DNA of 64,000 nt from Apostichopus japonicus (lineage: Eukaryota > Echinodermata > Holothuroidea > Aspidochirotida > Stichopodidae). This document shows positions 1 to 12,300 of the stretch, piece by piece. The DNA lies in assembly GCF_037975245.1 (NCBI RefSeq), contig NC_092568.1, positions 17,627,001 through 17,691,000 of the forward strand, given 5' to 3'. The position numbers and the translations under genes were made by a program. The stretch's first letter is position 1. Every line of letters starts with the position of its first letter. Under the pieces are notes generated by a model, which saw only the letters and a program-made list of their open reading frames with translations, did not search any database and was not told the origin of the DNA.

Positions 1-1029
1 AGAACCTAGTTAGAATTATTCTTTCGAGAACTGGCTGCTGTCAAGTTTCAAGCAGTATTGAAGTTTTCTGATTTAAGTACTTTTGTTCAGCTTTCAAATT
101 ATCAACTTTTATTTGAATGTAACTCCCCCCCCCCCCAAAAAAATAACACAAAATCAGAATTTACATTTTGTTGATAGAGATAGATACAGAATAAAGTTCT
201 TATATATATATTATATATATAGTCCACCTTCTATCTATGCTGAGATACTGGAAGTACTTCTAAATATTATTTGCTTGATTTTTGGGGGAAAAAAGGATTG
301 ATGATTTAAATAATAATGCAGCTAAATTACATAAGAGGATTTTGTTTTTCATATTTGATTTGAAGGGACGGTTCAGTTCAGATTATTCAAGATTCTTTAC
401 AATCTACAGAACTTGAAGGCCAGGGGGTGGTGGGCGATGGTCTAAAGCTAAGTGGCTGTCTTATAGACATGTGAAGTTTCAAAGGTCAATAATTCTATAA
501 TAAATTGATTTAGCAGAACTTTGTAGGTAGAGAAATATTCTTACAGTAAATTGAAGCTACTGTAGTTACCCAAAGAGGTATGCTCGCTACTACTGTGTTA
601 TTACTGTAAGAAGGGAAATTTTTGTGAAGTGGCATTTCTGTGTAAACACAGAGCCTTTCGGTTACTTGAAGATAGTTGATCACGACACAGTTTTGAACGA
701 ATACTATTTTGGACGATTTTTATTCAACATGCTGCACTAAGGTTGGAAGATCAACCACGAAATCTACATGGATTATTACAGAAGAGAATTAGCCGAGTGA
801 CATGGGTCACCAAATATCCATATTTCCAAATGTCGAAGTACATTTCATCTTCATCGTAATAACGAGCCAAAGAATGATGTTTTCAGATGTTTAGTCTTTT
901 TATGCTGTGATTCATTTCCTCTCAAAACCTGTTACAAACCACTGTTAACTGATAGGTCAAAATCTTGTCATAGTACTGTATGTACAGGCAGTCGTACAAC
1001 TTGATGCAGCAGGTTCACATCACAACTGA

Positions 1030-1290
1030 GTATAATAATAATAATAATAATAAATGAGACTTATATAGCGCCAAATCAGTAAACAAAAGTCATTGCTCAA
1101 GGCGCTTTACAGAGAAAGCAGATTAATTTACAAAAGAACAAGTGAAAAGATGGGTCTACCGTCTTAAGTAGACTTTTGAATGTAGAAAGTATCAGCCTTA
1201 CGTTGCTAGAAATTCTGAACATTGTCGGACAAAATCAACAAGTTTGTCTGAATAACGTAAGAGATCTTGTTCAGTAGAGTATTGTGTGAA
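1030..1290 (-). repeat. LINE 3'-end remnant with (TAA)n tail
   Basis: A run of about seven TAA triplets (1031-1053) is followed by 'gagacttatatagcgcc' and about 20 bases later by 'aaggcgctttac'. Read on the minus strand this is the familiar LINE 3' end: a GGCGCTATATAA-type motif followed by (ATT)n. The same arrangement recurs at 19567 and 33873, and on the plus strand at 34905, so these are copies of one or related families. The 5' limit of this copy is uncertain. Confidence 0.6.
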
Positions 1291-4200
1291 TGAAAAGTTT
1301 ATCATTTAAAGGGAAATTTAGTTTCACCTGGGCCCTGGAACACCCCTGGATTGTGACTTATTTGCAGAGTTCTTTTAGCATACATACATGTACACTGCAC
1401 AGTATTCAGTGGCAATTTTGCAGAATGTGCCCCAAAATTTCAATCTTTATTAAATGAGATATCACACAGTTAGCTGAATATAATTATTATTATTATTTTA
1501 ATACCTTGCCCAGTGATTAAAATAGCTGTGTGATGTGACCTGACATGTTCGCTCACAGTACCACATAGTGCCATTGTACTACATGGGTATACTACACACA
1601 TCACTTACCTCTCCCCTCACAACAATAGCACACCTGCTCTCCCATTGTCTTCTAAAGATCTATGATTTAGTTACCGTTTTAGCGATGAGTCACCTCCCCA
1701 GTCTTATACACTCCTTACCCACTCCTTACTCTCCTACCTATCCATATTGTTAATAGTAGAGGAGATTGCGGTAAGTTAAATGTACGCTCATTATCATACC
1801 TAGCTACTGTGGTTAATTTGGGGATCTTAAAAAGTATTGTTGCAATGTTCGGAAGTTTCAAAGAATTATTGTGAGCTTAAGGCCCGCCTTTCATGATGTA
1901 GTCCATGGCCATTGACATCATTGAGTTCAAAGCAAACTTCATAATCAACCAGAAATAAATTTAATCAATGACTAATGAGTGGAAACCAATCGACCAGTTT
2001 CAATAAGGGAGGGATAACAACCCAAAAAATGAATTAATCATAAACTTTTGTCATCGTCTTGTAATCTTTTTCATCATTACCTCCCTCAATTTTTGTTACA
2101 ATCGGAACTGATAGATTGTCCACAACGGGAGATTATCTTTATCAGTGTCAGATAAATTTTTAATGGCCAGAGCAAACAGGACTATCTAATGCATAATCAA
2201 TTCTGGTGCCTCAAGTTAAGGTGCCACCTAATGACCAATAGATGGGCTCTGTGGCATACAGACACTTATACCGAGGTGTCAGCACAGACACAATGCAAAC
2301 ACAAGTCTAAGTGTAGACTATCTGTGGTTGCTAGGTTTTAGCTACTCACAATCTGACAAACAGAAGCTTGTAAAAAAGTCACAATCAGATACCGAAGAGT
2401 GGTACATGAGTTTTTGACAAGTATTACCTGATAGTACTTCTAGGTTTTTAAAGAGAGCCAAAAAAGATGAAGAAGCAAAAATGGTCAGCAAACTGTTTAA
2501 TCTACTGCAAAAAGCCTGTGTAGGTAAATGTGAAAGTTAGGCCTGATTCTCGATCTAGGAAGGACCTTCTTGAAAGAGGACATTGAAACGAAGCTCAGAT
2601 TAAGGACCAATGAACAAAGCCAGGATCAAAACATCAGAATCTTGTACTTTAACATTTGGGCTAGACTTGGTTTAAGATGGAAGTTAGAGCATTCATTCTT
2701 TAGGGAATATTTATAAAAAAAAATATTAACAAAAAACCTTGAAATTTCTGGTATGCAAAATGGCCCAAATTGCGGCGCATGTGCATGGAAAGAAGTTTTT
2801 GTACATAGAATCTGGATAGTATTTTCAATCTGTCGGTATAGAAAGGTAAATAGAATTCATGAAAAATAAAATTCTATTTCAGACTAGTGAAAGTGACAAT
2901 ATAGTAACTTGTAACTGTGTGTATTTCACCCACAGGATTGATATACACACAGGTATGAGAGCCCAATTTTGTTTGGAATTATGCAAGAACCCCCCCCCCC
3001 CCACCCAATTAATAGAGGGAAGATAGTATGATCCACAGTGTTGGATGACTAAGTTTACAAATGGACAGTTTCAGCTGAATTTGTGTGCGGCGTACCAATA
3101 GCTTGCATGTTGGGTAGGGGGACCTGTAGGCCTTCACATTTCATGTCTTCACCCTTCCATTTTATATCCCATTGATTTACAATTTAACTGCAGGTATAAT
3201 CTTGAGATGAGGAATCTACTTGTCTTTGTTTTCTTGAAAAGTGTTTGGGGGAGTGTGGGGGGGGGGGGGTATAGGGAGGTATTTGCTGAATATCATTAAA
3301 CAGCAATATTATGTGAACTTTCAAATGTTGAAAGGCAATTTGTTCATGCACCACTTGCCTTGGCATACATAAATTACATAGTATGTATAATGTATAGTGG
3401 GGGTGGTAGTTGATTTGAATGTTACAATCTGTCAAGCCGGTACAACGCATAATTTTAGTTTTGAGATAATTTGAAGTCTAAATGGTTGATGAGGAGCAGT
3501 TAATTTGATATATCGCTATTTGGCATTTTATAGCTTTTGCAGTTTGGTGATAAACCTGGATGTCATCAAAGACCACACACTGAATGCCTGGAATTTATAT
3601 ACATATCCATATATTGAATTTCATTTTGAGTGAACTGAGGGAGCGTGGTTTTGTTTCATAAGAGAATGTAGTTTAATCTCTTCAAACGAGTACATCATCT
3701 GATTAAGAACATTGTTTTTTGAATAGTTGAGAAAATTAATTGAAAGAATTTTTAAGTCTTCCATATTGTTATGGATGTGTGGATCATAGCACCAAAAGGA
3801 CAGATTTCTATCAAAGTACGTCACACCCGATGGAAATGTGCAGTTCATCTAATGTGATAATGTGATCCATGCGTTGGTCGATGGACTGATTTTGACCAAT
3901 TAATACTAATATTTTCTCATAAGCTTGACCAAAGTCCACTAGATTGTATGTGATGATACAGCGGTAGAGGTTCAGTCTCAACAAAAGAAACAAACAATCA
4001 AAAAAAATAAAGCTTTCCAATAATTTGGGACCTATCCAATGCAATTTCTCTCTATGGTGACTCTTCTGGCTATTAAAAACTGACTTTCCATCCTCTTCTT
4101 CATCCTTGTGGTTTATCTGAGTGATGACAAGCTTATTTACAATTAGAATCACTCAGGCATACAGTACCCCCCCCCCCCCACTCCATTGATGTTTCAATCC

Positions 4201-4782
4201 TATGATGGACAACCAACAATACTGTTTGGGCAATTGAATACAATCTGATAAAGAGAAAAGTCCAGTTTATCTGTGTGATACTATTACCATCTGTGGTCAT
4301 CACCTTGCTGGATATATTTCATGGGGAATGAGAGACTAACTGTGTATTATGACGGTGTCAATTTCAAAATTACCTACTTATTATTTGTGACTTATTTTGT
4401 GACCATGATTCTCACCTATATGGATTAGTTTAAATCTGACTCCGATATTAGAATAAATCCATGGGAGGGAGCTTTGACACGAAGAAGAACAAGTTTATTG
4501 GCAGTGTGGCTACTCATGCAAGCAACTGTAACTAGATTCAGTGATGCAAAGCCATCGCTCCCTAATTAATCCGATATTGGAGCTTGCCTCCATGTACTAG
4601 AACTCAACACCTATAGAGCACATGAGTACGACGTCGTATAGACTCATATATATATATAGATATACACATATACATATATATATATATACACTGCAGTAGC
4701 AACAGCAACAGCAGCAGCAATGGAAGTGAAACCTTCTTCTCAATAATTCTCCTGCCTATGAGGTCAACAGCTTCCTTATGGA

Positions 4783-4849
4783 GTTGCCATGGTGATGTTG
4801 TCAGCTGTTGCCTAGTAACAGGTGCATGGGAATGTAGTCGCTAAGCAAC
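4783..4849. promoter_or_regulatory. Cluster of RFX X-box motifs with E-boxes (candidate intronic enhancer)
   Basis: Within 67 bases there are three X-box-like elements: GTTGCCATGGTGAT (4783-4796), GTTGCCTAGTAAC (4807-4819, a near-perfect inverted repeat with a 1-base spacer) and GTCGCTAAGCAAC (4837-4849). Two E-boxes, CAGCTG (4802-4807) and CAGGTG (4819-4824), flank the best X-box, and a TEAD-type GGAATG lies at 4829-4834. RFX factors bind X-boxes, and X-boxes are enriched in conserved vertebrate non-coding elements. Enhancer function is inference only. Confidence 0.35.
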
Positions 4850-6310
4850 TCCCCGGAATTTGCTGGCATCCTGCCACTTAATGCTTTTGGGCATCAGGGT
4901 GGAACAGTACAGGCCAGTAGGCAGTTATTATTACCAGCAGTGATGACGGATTTGCCACTGATCAAATTTTTCCAAACTTTTTTCTTTCTTTCTTCCAAGG
5001 ATTGAATGCAATTAATTACAAGAGGAGTTTTTAGTAGTAAAAAGTAGACACTTTTTGATGCTTCCAAATTTAAACAGTGTTTTAAAATAGTCTGGATAGC
5101 CAGGCATCTCTATCCTTTAGTTTTACTTTTTTTCTTTTTTTTTGAAAAATGTCTGAAAATGTAATTAATGTCTGTCATAGACATCTCAATTGATCATTAG
5201 ATATTCCTTCCATCCGCCCTCAGCTTTAATTGTTCATATTACTCCTTTTGGGACATAAATTTTGTATAGGACTTTGTTGTAGGGTTAAGTAATTATTTTT
5301 GTCGATCAATTGTAAATTTACTCATTTAAACAATAGACAGAGATGCAGTCAGCAACAAAGCTTCTTACTTTGCATAAATTTGTATCGATGTCGCATAATG
5401 TAAAGCAATCTACGAACAAGCAAAAACCTAATGCACTTTTGCTGTATGGTTAAAAATAATATAATATAAAGTAAAAGGAAGGAAAGGAAAGAAAAGAACA
5501 ACAAAAGAAATCATTGAACAAGGATAATAAATTATTAATGATACTTCCTTTTTCTTTTGTATGGATGTGTTTACATTTTTGAACACCTGTGGAGAATACA
5601 ACTGGGGCTATATATAAACGAATGCAAACAATGGGATGTACATTAATATGCCTACCATACTGTAGGTATATCACTGTAGTACTAAGGCAGATCCAGCTAT
5701 ATTGATGGTGCAAACTGTACAGCCTAGGCTTGCTCAAGTCTGCTGCAGATTGGGTGTGGGACAATCAGTTCCTTCTCTGTTGCAAAAACAAATTTGGTGT
5801 TGTTGACACAGTGAATGATCAGTAAATCTTTAGGGGAAAATCTAGTACTTCATAACATGCACATTTCACCAGTATGACTATATATAAAAGGGAAAAAAAA
5901 TCCTTATTTAATTTTTAGAAATGGATAGCTATAATCAAATAGTAGAAAGGGGAGTTGCGGCCGGGGGGAGGGGGGTAGGAGGAGGAGAAAAAGGGGGGAT
6001 GTTAGGGAATCTGCCTAATGTTGAACCTGGTTGGAAAGTTTCTTTAAAAATTTCATTTTCAAGTCAACCTGGGAACTAAAGATGTCTGTGTATGGGGAAG
6101 GGGGAGGTGGTGGGAGGGGGGTTAAGAGGACGAAGAAAAGAAAGAAAACCAAAATCAAATTTGACTACATTGCCATGAATCTTAAAAAATATAATTTTAA
6201 AGGTTACACGATATGATAAAAAAGAAAAAAATGATAGAGTCATCACATTTCTGTCGCAGTAACAAATGTTAGCAAAGGTTTTTTTTCTTTCTTCTTCTCC
6301 AATTTTTAAG

Positions 6311-9300
6311 CAGACCCTCGGCAAAGGATCCCTCTGGTGCGTGGACCCAGACTACCGACCCAACCTGCTGCAAGCACTACGCAAGACACCGTTCCATCCT
6401 TATCACCACGTCTTACCATATGCACCCCATGGACTACAAGGAGGTCCTTTGTCTCACATCGCATAGTAAGTACAGATGTTTTCTCGATGAGGGTTTCTAC
6501 ATTTTTAGAGGTCATCGGTGGTATGACTCCTAAAACATGCTAGAACATCAAATAATGGTCACTTAATACCTGCATGCTCAAACTGCAACAATGACTTTCC
6601 ACTGTTGCAAATATGCTAAAATTTTTGTCTTTGGGTGATATAGAATCTCATTATCTCTGGGGATGTACTTTTGAAGAAAAAAAAAAGTTTCAGCAATTTT
6701 CAGCATACTGCAACAAGGTACAGTAGGGGCGATAGATGTGACCCTTAAATGTTACAGCTAGATGGTTTTTGTGCCTCCTTGTACGGTAATAAAATGCTAA
6801 AACCTTGTTTGTAGTCGAATAAATTCCGCAAAAAGGAACTACCGTATAGAGAGGAGATATATAAATCTATGTGATATCCTTTATTATTGAATGTACTTGA
6901 AATTAGAATCATATCTACAGGTACCCGATATTATAAATACCTTTCCAAGAATTTCCTGGTACTGTAGTAGTTATATATGAAACACTTATTCAGCCAGACC
7001 AAGACTAACTAAAAGAAATATTAAAGTAAATTAAAAAAAAATCTGGTTGGCATCAAACCAAAGTAAGTTCATTTGAAATACTTTTGGTAGAGTTGAAAGG
7101 TTCAAATTATTGGCTTAGTGTCGTAGTTGAACTTTTAATGTGTGGGTTTCCTTATGTGTACTTAAAATACATGTACAGTATATAGATAATACTTGTACAC
7201 TATCATTGTGATTATATTGATGTGTCAGTGTACTTGATAGGTACACGTAGCATGTCATATAATCACTCTTTTGTCTCTGTGGTTTTAATTTTACATAATG
7301 ATCTGTCCTTGCTTACAAGCTTTGAATTGGTAGAAAAAATCTGAACATCATAATCTTCAAACTCAAGGCAAGGACTCAAGTGGTCCCACGGGTCGGACCA
7401 GATGCACTTTTTTGCCGAATGTAATTGGACTTTATTGTGCGTGGTCCTATGGTTGAAATGTGTCTCCAGTTTGGTTTGGAGCCAGATCGGTGTAGTTTAC
7501 ACATTATTAACATGCACTTTTTGCCAATGTGGAATATATTTCTTGTATGACACACAAGCTTAAGTATTAAAGTCCTATATATGCCTGAGGTATGGTTGTA
7601 CAACATGAACACAGTGTTTTGAGGAAATTAGATATTCCTTAAAAAAGTGAATGTACAAAAATGGGTTTTTGTTTTTTACAATTTACAAGCCTTGACTTTT
7701 GTTGGTACAATTAGATCATAGAAAGGTGGGTTGTATTGTTCAACTCTAGTTTGTTGATACAAAACATTATTGCTCTTTCGACATTAATTCTGGCCTATAA
7801 GAGATCTCCAATTGCTGTCTTTATTACGTAGAATCGAATGCAATTAGGAATCTTAGTACTTAGCATTGTCAGCAGCTAATTGCCTTTGATCATTCATGTA
7901 TGTAAAATGTTCATCTTTGAAATTGATGTATTAACGTGTTATAATGGTTTTCATGTTACATTATTATGTTAGCCAGCCACATTTTCTGTGGGATTGTTCG
8001 TGTAAAGGCATGTTCATATTTCATGGACCCAGACTGAATTGTAGATGGCGAAATCGCTTTGATCGATGGTTGGATGGATGCCGTTGAGTTGCATGGAATG
8101 GTTGCTAAGGGAGTGAGCAACAGAGTTAACTACTTTTTGTCAAAAAAATTCTTCGTCAGTTTTGAGTTCTCTATTTCTGTTTGAATTAGAATCTGTGAAA
8201 ACATTTCATAGTGAAAGCAGACTAAAAGGCTTTCATAATTATAAATCTGTATTTATTTGCAGTAATTTACAAATTGGCCTAATAATGGAACTTTTTGGAG
8301 GAAAGCATGTGTGTGGTGGGGGAGGGGGAAGGGGGAGAGGGGAGTTTGGGTGAGGGGGAAGGGACAGGCTAGGCTCCCTTTGCCAGATTGAGAAATTCTG
8401 TACAGTTTCTACTTTGCTCGAACATCAAAAGAATTTGGTTTTGTATGTAAGGACGCGAGACTATTTAGCTATGTCGTTTTTTTATGTTAAACCATGATCC
8501 TCCTGTGGTGTAAAATATCAACTGTCAATTACATTGTACTGAAAGTGGTTTGATTTTTCCTCTGGTTCACATAATTGTTCTCTTTTACAATTTCTCACCA
8601 CCAGCAATCCTGCCAATAGGTTACCCATAATTCAATCAGCGTACGGTAGTGATGTACCCCTTCCAGGTGAGTTCCCGTCCAAACTGTCCATAATCGCCCA
8701 GAGAAATTAGCAATTTCATTGCCGTTTTATATCTTAGGTGCAGAATTTGAAGTTGACAGAAGACCAGTAAGAATAAAAGAAAAGAATGAAAGAAAGAAAG
8801 AAAAAAAGAACGTAATTTGAAAGAAAATTATGGGGGAAAAAAATGAGTGACAACGGAATATTTGGAATATTCGGAATATTCGCCATTTTAAATTTGAGAA
8901 CACTGCACATGCATTGCGCTGTACGATTGCCCCAAACGGTTGCTACATCTCGGCCGCCTGTCATTACATATTTTTATTGTTTACTCTGTACTCTGCCATT
9001 GCAGGAGACACTTCAAATACACTCGAGTAGGATTCTCTGTTGCCTGGTAACCGACAGTTTATATTTTTTCCGCTAGTATTTCAACATTTTTCTTGCGACA
9101 TTGCAAATTTATGTTATGAGCCGTGGTACTAAAGTGCAATCTGGTCAAGATAATAGCAATGTTAAATATACATATGAATATATTTAAAAGAAAGAAGGAA
9201 ATAAAAAACCCAAGACTGAAAAACTCCCCAAAACAAAACAAATGCAGGAATTGATGGCTATGTGGAGAACTCGCTGGTATGATTGCCGGTTTATAAATTA

Positions 9301-12300
9301 TATTCAGACAAATAAAAGGTGTATTAAAAATTGCATATTTAAAGTCACATAACAAGAGTGAGGATTTTGGATACAAAACAGAGACATTCAGCAGAAAGCA
9401 ACATGAGATCGACAGACTTGTTTCTTCGTGGTTTAGAATGTTACACTTGTCAACGTGTAAACTATGGAAGGATGGGGGAGGGAATGGGTGGGTGGGTGGG
9501 CATTTGCATTTGCCGAAGAAAAGAGGGAATGGTGAAGTATTTTTACCCTTTTTTACCTCAATGATTGCTTAGAATATGTCAATTGTGACCACATTTGAAT
9601 ATTTGTTGCTTACATTTCTGACAGAGAAGTTTGAAATATGATTTTTTTGCTTTAAATTAGTGTCTTGAAAGTGATTGAAATGTTTTCTATTTTTCGCATG
9701 TTACACACTCAAATGCCAATTTGTGTGATATGGTTGACTTTCTGCGAGATGGTTAAAATTGTTGAATCTGTCGCTTTGATGAAAATTGGGATCAACTTTA
9801 AAGAATTTTTGAGTTGCACTTTATCTTTCTATTAAAAATAGTGTATATACTGTACATGTCTAATCAACATAGTGTAACATAGTGTATATACTGTACATGT
9901 CTAATGAACATAGTGTAACATAGTGTATATACTGTACATGTCTAATGAACATAGTGTATATACTGTACATGTCTAATGAACATAGTGTATATACTGTACA
10001 TGTCTAATGAACATAGTGTAACATAGTGTATATACTGTACATGTCTAAAGAACATAGTGTATATACTGTACATGTCTAATGAACATAGTGTAACATAGTG
10101 TATATACTGTACATGTCTAATCAACATAGTGTATGCTGTACATATCTAATGAACATAGCGTAACATAGTGTATGCTGTACTTGTCTAATGAACATAGTGT
10201 AACATAGTGTATATGCTGTACATGTCTAGTGAACATAGTGTAACATAGTGTATATACTGTACATGTCTAATGAACATAGAGTAACATAGTGTATATACTG
10301 TACATGTCTAATGAACATAGTGTAACATAGTGTATATACTGTACATATGTAATGAACATAGTGTATATACTGCACATGTCTAATGAACATAGTGTAACAT
10401 AGTGTATATACTGTACATGGCTAATGAACATAGTGTAACATAGTGTATATATACTGAACATGTCTAATGAACATAGTGTAACATAGTGTATATACTGTAC
10501 ATGTCTAATGAACATAGTATATACTGTACATGTCTAATGAACATAGTGTAACATAGTGTATATACTGTACATGTCTAATGAACATAGTATATACTGCACA
10601 TGTCTAATGAACATAGTGTAACATGGTGTATATACTGTACATGTCTAATGAACATAGCGATATACTGTACATGTCTAATGAACATGTGTGTTTATACTAT
10701 ACATGTCCAATGAACATGGTGTAACTTTTGCACACTGTAGATTTCAGGGTAGGAATGTTAAAATTGTGCACTCCTGAATCAGTTTTGTGCTGTTGCACAG
10801 TATAGACATATATCTGTGTAGGTCAAACTGATGGATGGAATGCCAAGCTTGTTTATGACAAATTGTCATCTGTTTACTGGTGGACCTGATCACAGCAGAG
10901 ATTACTTCAGATTCAGTTAGGTTAACATCAGTTGGTGGCGGTATCGTAAATGGAGTGTTAGTTTCTATTGTCAGTACCTCTCTCCATTGTGGGTAATTCT
11001 GGCTACACTAGTGGGGAAAAGTCATCTGCAACTGGTAGACAGCAAGCTGCACAGGCATCATGGGGCAGGGGGATGGGGGGGGTGTTGGGGGAGGAGGAAC
11101 CAAACATATTCCCAGAATGGAGTAGTGAGAAGTTAGCAAATTTTTTTAGAGATTAGTTTTATCAAGTACAATACTTTTAAAATTTGACATTCTTGTTAAT
11201 TTGATCTTGATTAAAATCTTTTGTTTGGAAAAAATTGCAGAGGATTGTTTATGAAGTGACAATGCTATACAGTAGGACAATTCATCAGAAACATTAGTGT
11301 ATCTGCTGGCAGTGCTTTGGGTCGGGTGGTGGGACAGGAAAGAATCTATCCCAATTCCCTCCCAGGCTATGTATTGATGTAAAATGACCTCAGGTCATCC
11401 AGAAACTATGAGAAAAGTTGCTTTTTTCGCTGTCGGCGTGTTGGTCGTCTGTCCTGTCTCTGTTGACATGTTTACAAATTGAAGAGGCATAAATGCTTGC
11501 TCTATAAAGTGATTTATATATAATTAGCCTCCATCCTCCCTCCATAAGTTTTCATAGCAAATTAAACAGACAGTCACGGAATTAAGTGGTAACGTTGTAA
11601 CAGTGTGCCCGGGGTAGGGGGCCGCGGGAGAGGACGAGGCACCCCCAATAAATTTCACAACAATGGCAATTTCAACACCACCAAAATATTGGTTCAGCTC
11701 CTGTCCCTTTCCCCCTCCCCTTTTCCCTAAGCTCGAAACCTGTATAAGGGTCCCATGGGTAGCCTCAAGGTCAGTTCAACGTTAATTATCCACAACATAC
11801 AAAATATGTGCCTTTCATCAATGGCCAGAGTTTGTAAACTACTGTTTATGCCCGAAAAAATGAGAGAAAAAAAAAGAAAAAATGAGAAAAAAGAGGAGAA
11901 AAGATAGAAGGAAAGAAAGGAAAAGAGTAGACTGGAATAAAAAATTGCAGGTCATGGTGCAGGAACAAGTAGCAAAAATATGCACCTGGGTAATCATTTT
12001 TCATATTTTTTTATTAGGGCCTGCTGAGCCGGGTATAAGTATGATAGACATGAGCATTGACAAGTGTTTTCATTTTTCCTCTTCAGCTCATATTCATCTG
12101 GTGGAGAACCTGCTGAGCGGAGCCTCCAACTACCGTTTCAGCAGCATCAATGCAGCGGGTGTGGGAACAGGTAAGAGCATGGGAGGGGAATAGATATATA
12201 TATAGGTCGTATCCTCTTCGATTAGGTGGATTTCTTTGTTTGCGAGGTATTTGAGTGTCTGTTACTACAAGAACAAAGCACATGCGCACACAAAGAGAAA

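Larger units (their letters stand above)
1..6310 (+). other. Intron of the FoxN2/3 gene (window opens inside it)
   Basis: No convincing coding exon is seen here on either strand. The first recognisable exon begins at 6311 or 6314 with the C-terminal part of a forkhead domain, so the helices of that domain must be encoded upstream of the window. The stretch holds a LINE tail near 1030-1290, poly(C)/poly(G) runs (125-136, 3257-3269, 4167-4180), a short AT microsatellite (4650-4690), a group of GATA-type motifs around 2132-2155 and a cluster of RFX X-box motifs at 4783-4849. The short open frames have the composition of intron DNA. Confidence 0.7.

Noticed and set aside
8857-8886. Heat-shock element array (repeated GGAATATTC)
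   Set aside because: The period is nine bases rather than the ten required for phased nGAAn units, and it lies deep in an intron.
9837-10735. CRISPR-like appearance of regularly repeated units
   Set aside because: There are no unique spacers: the whole unit repeats. The context is a eukaryotic intron, so it is a minisatellite.
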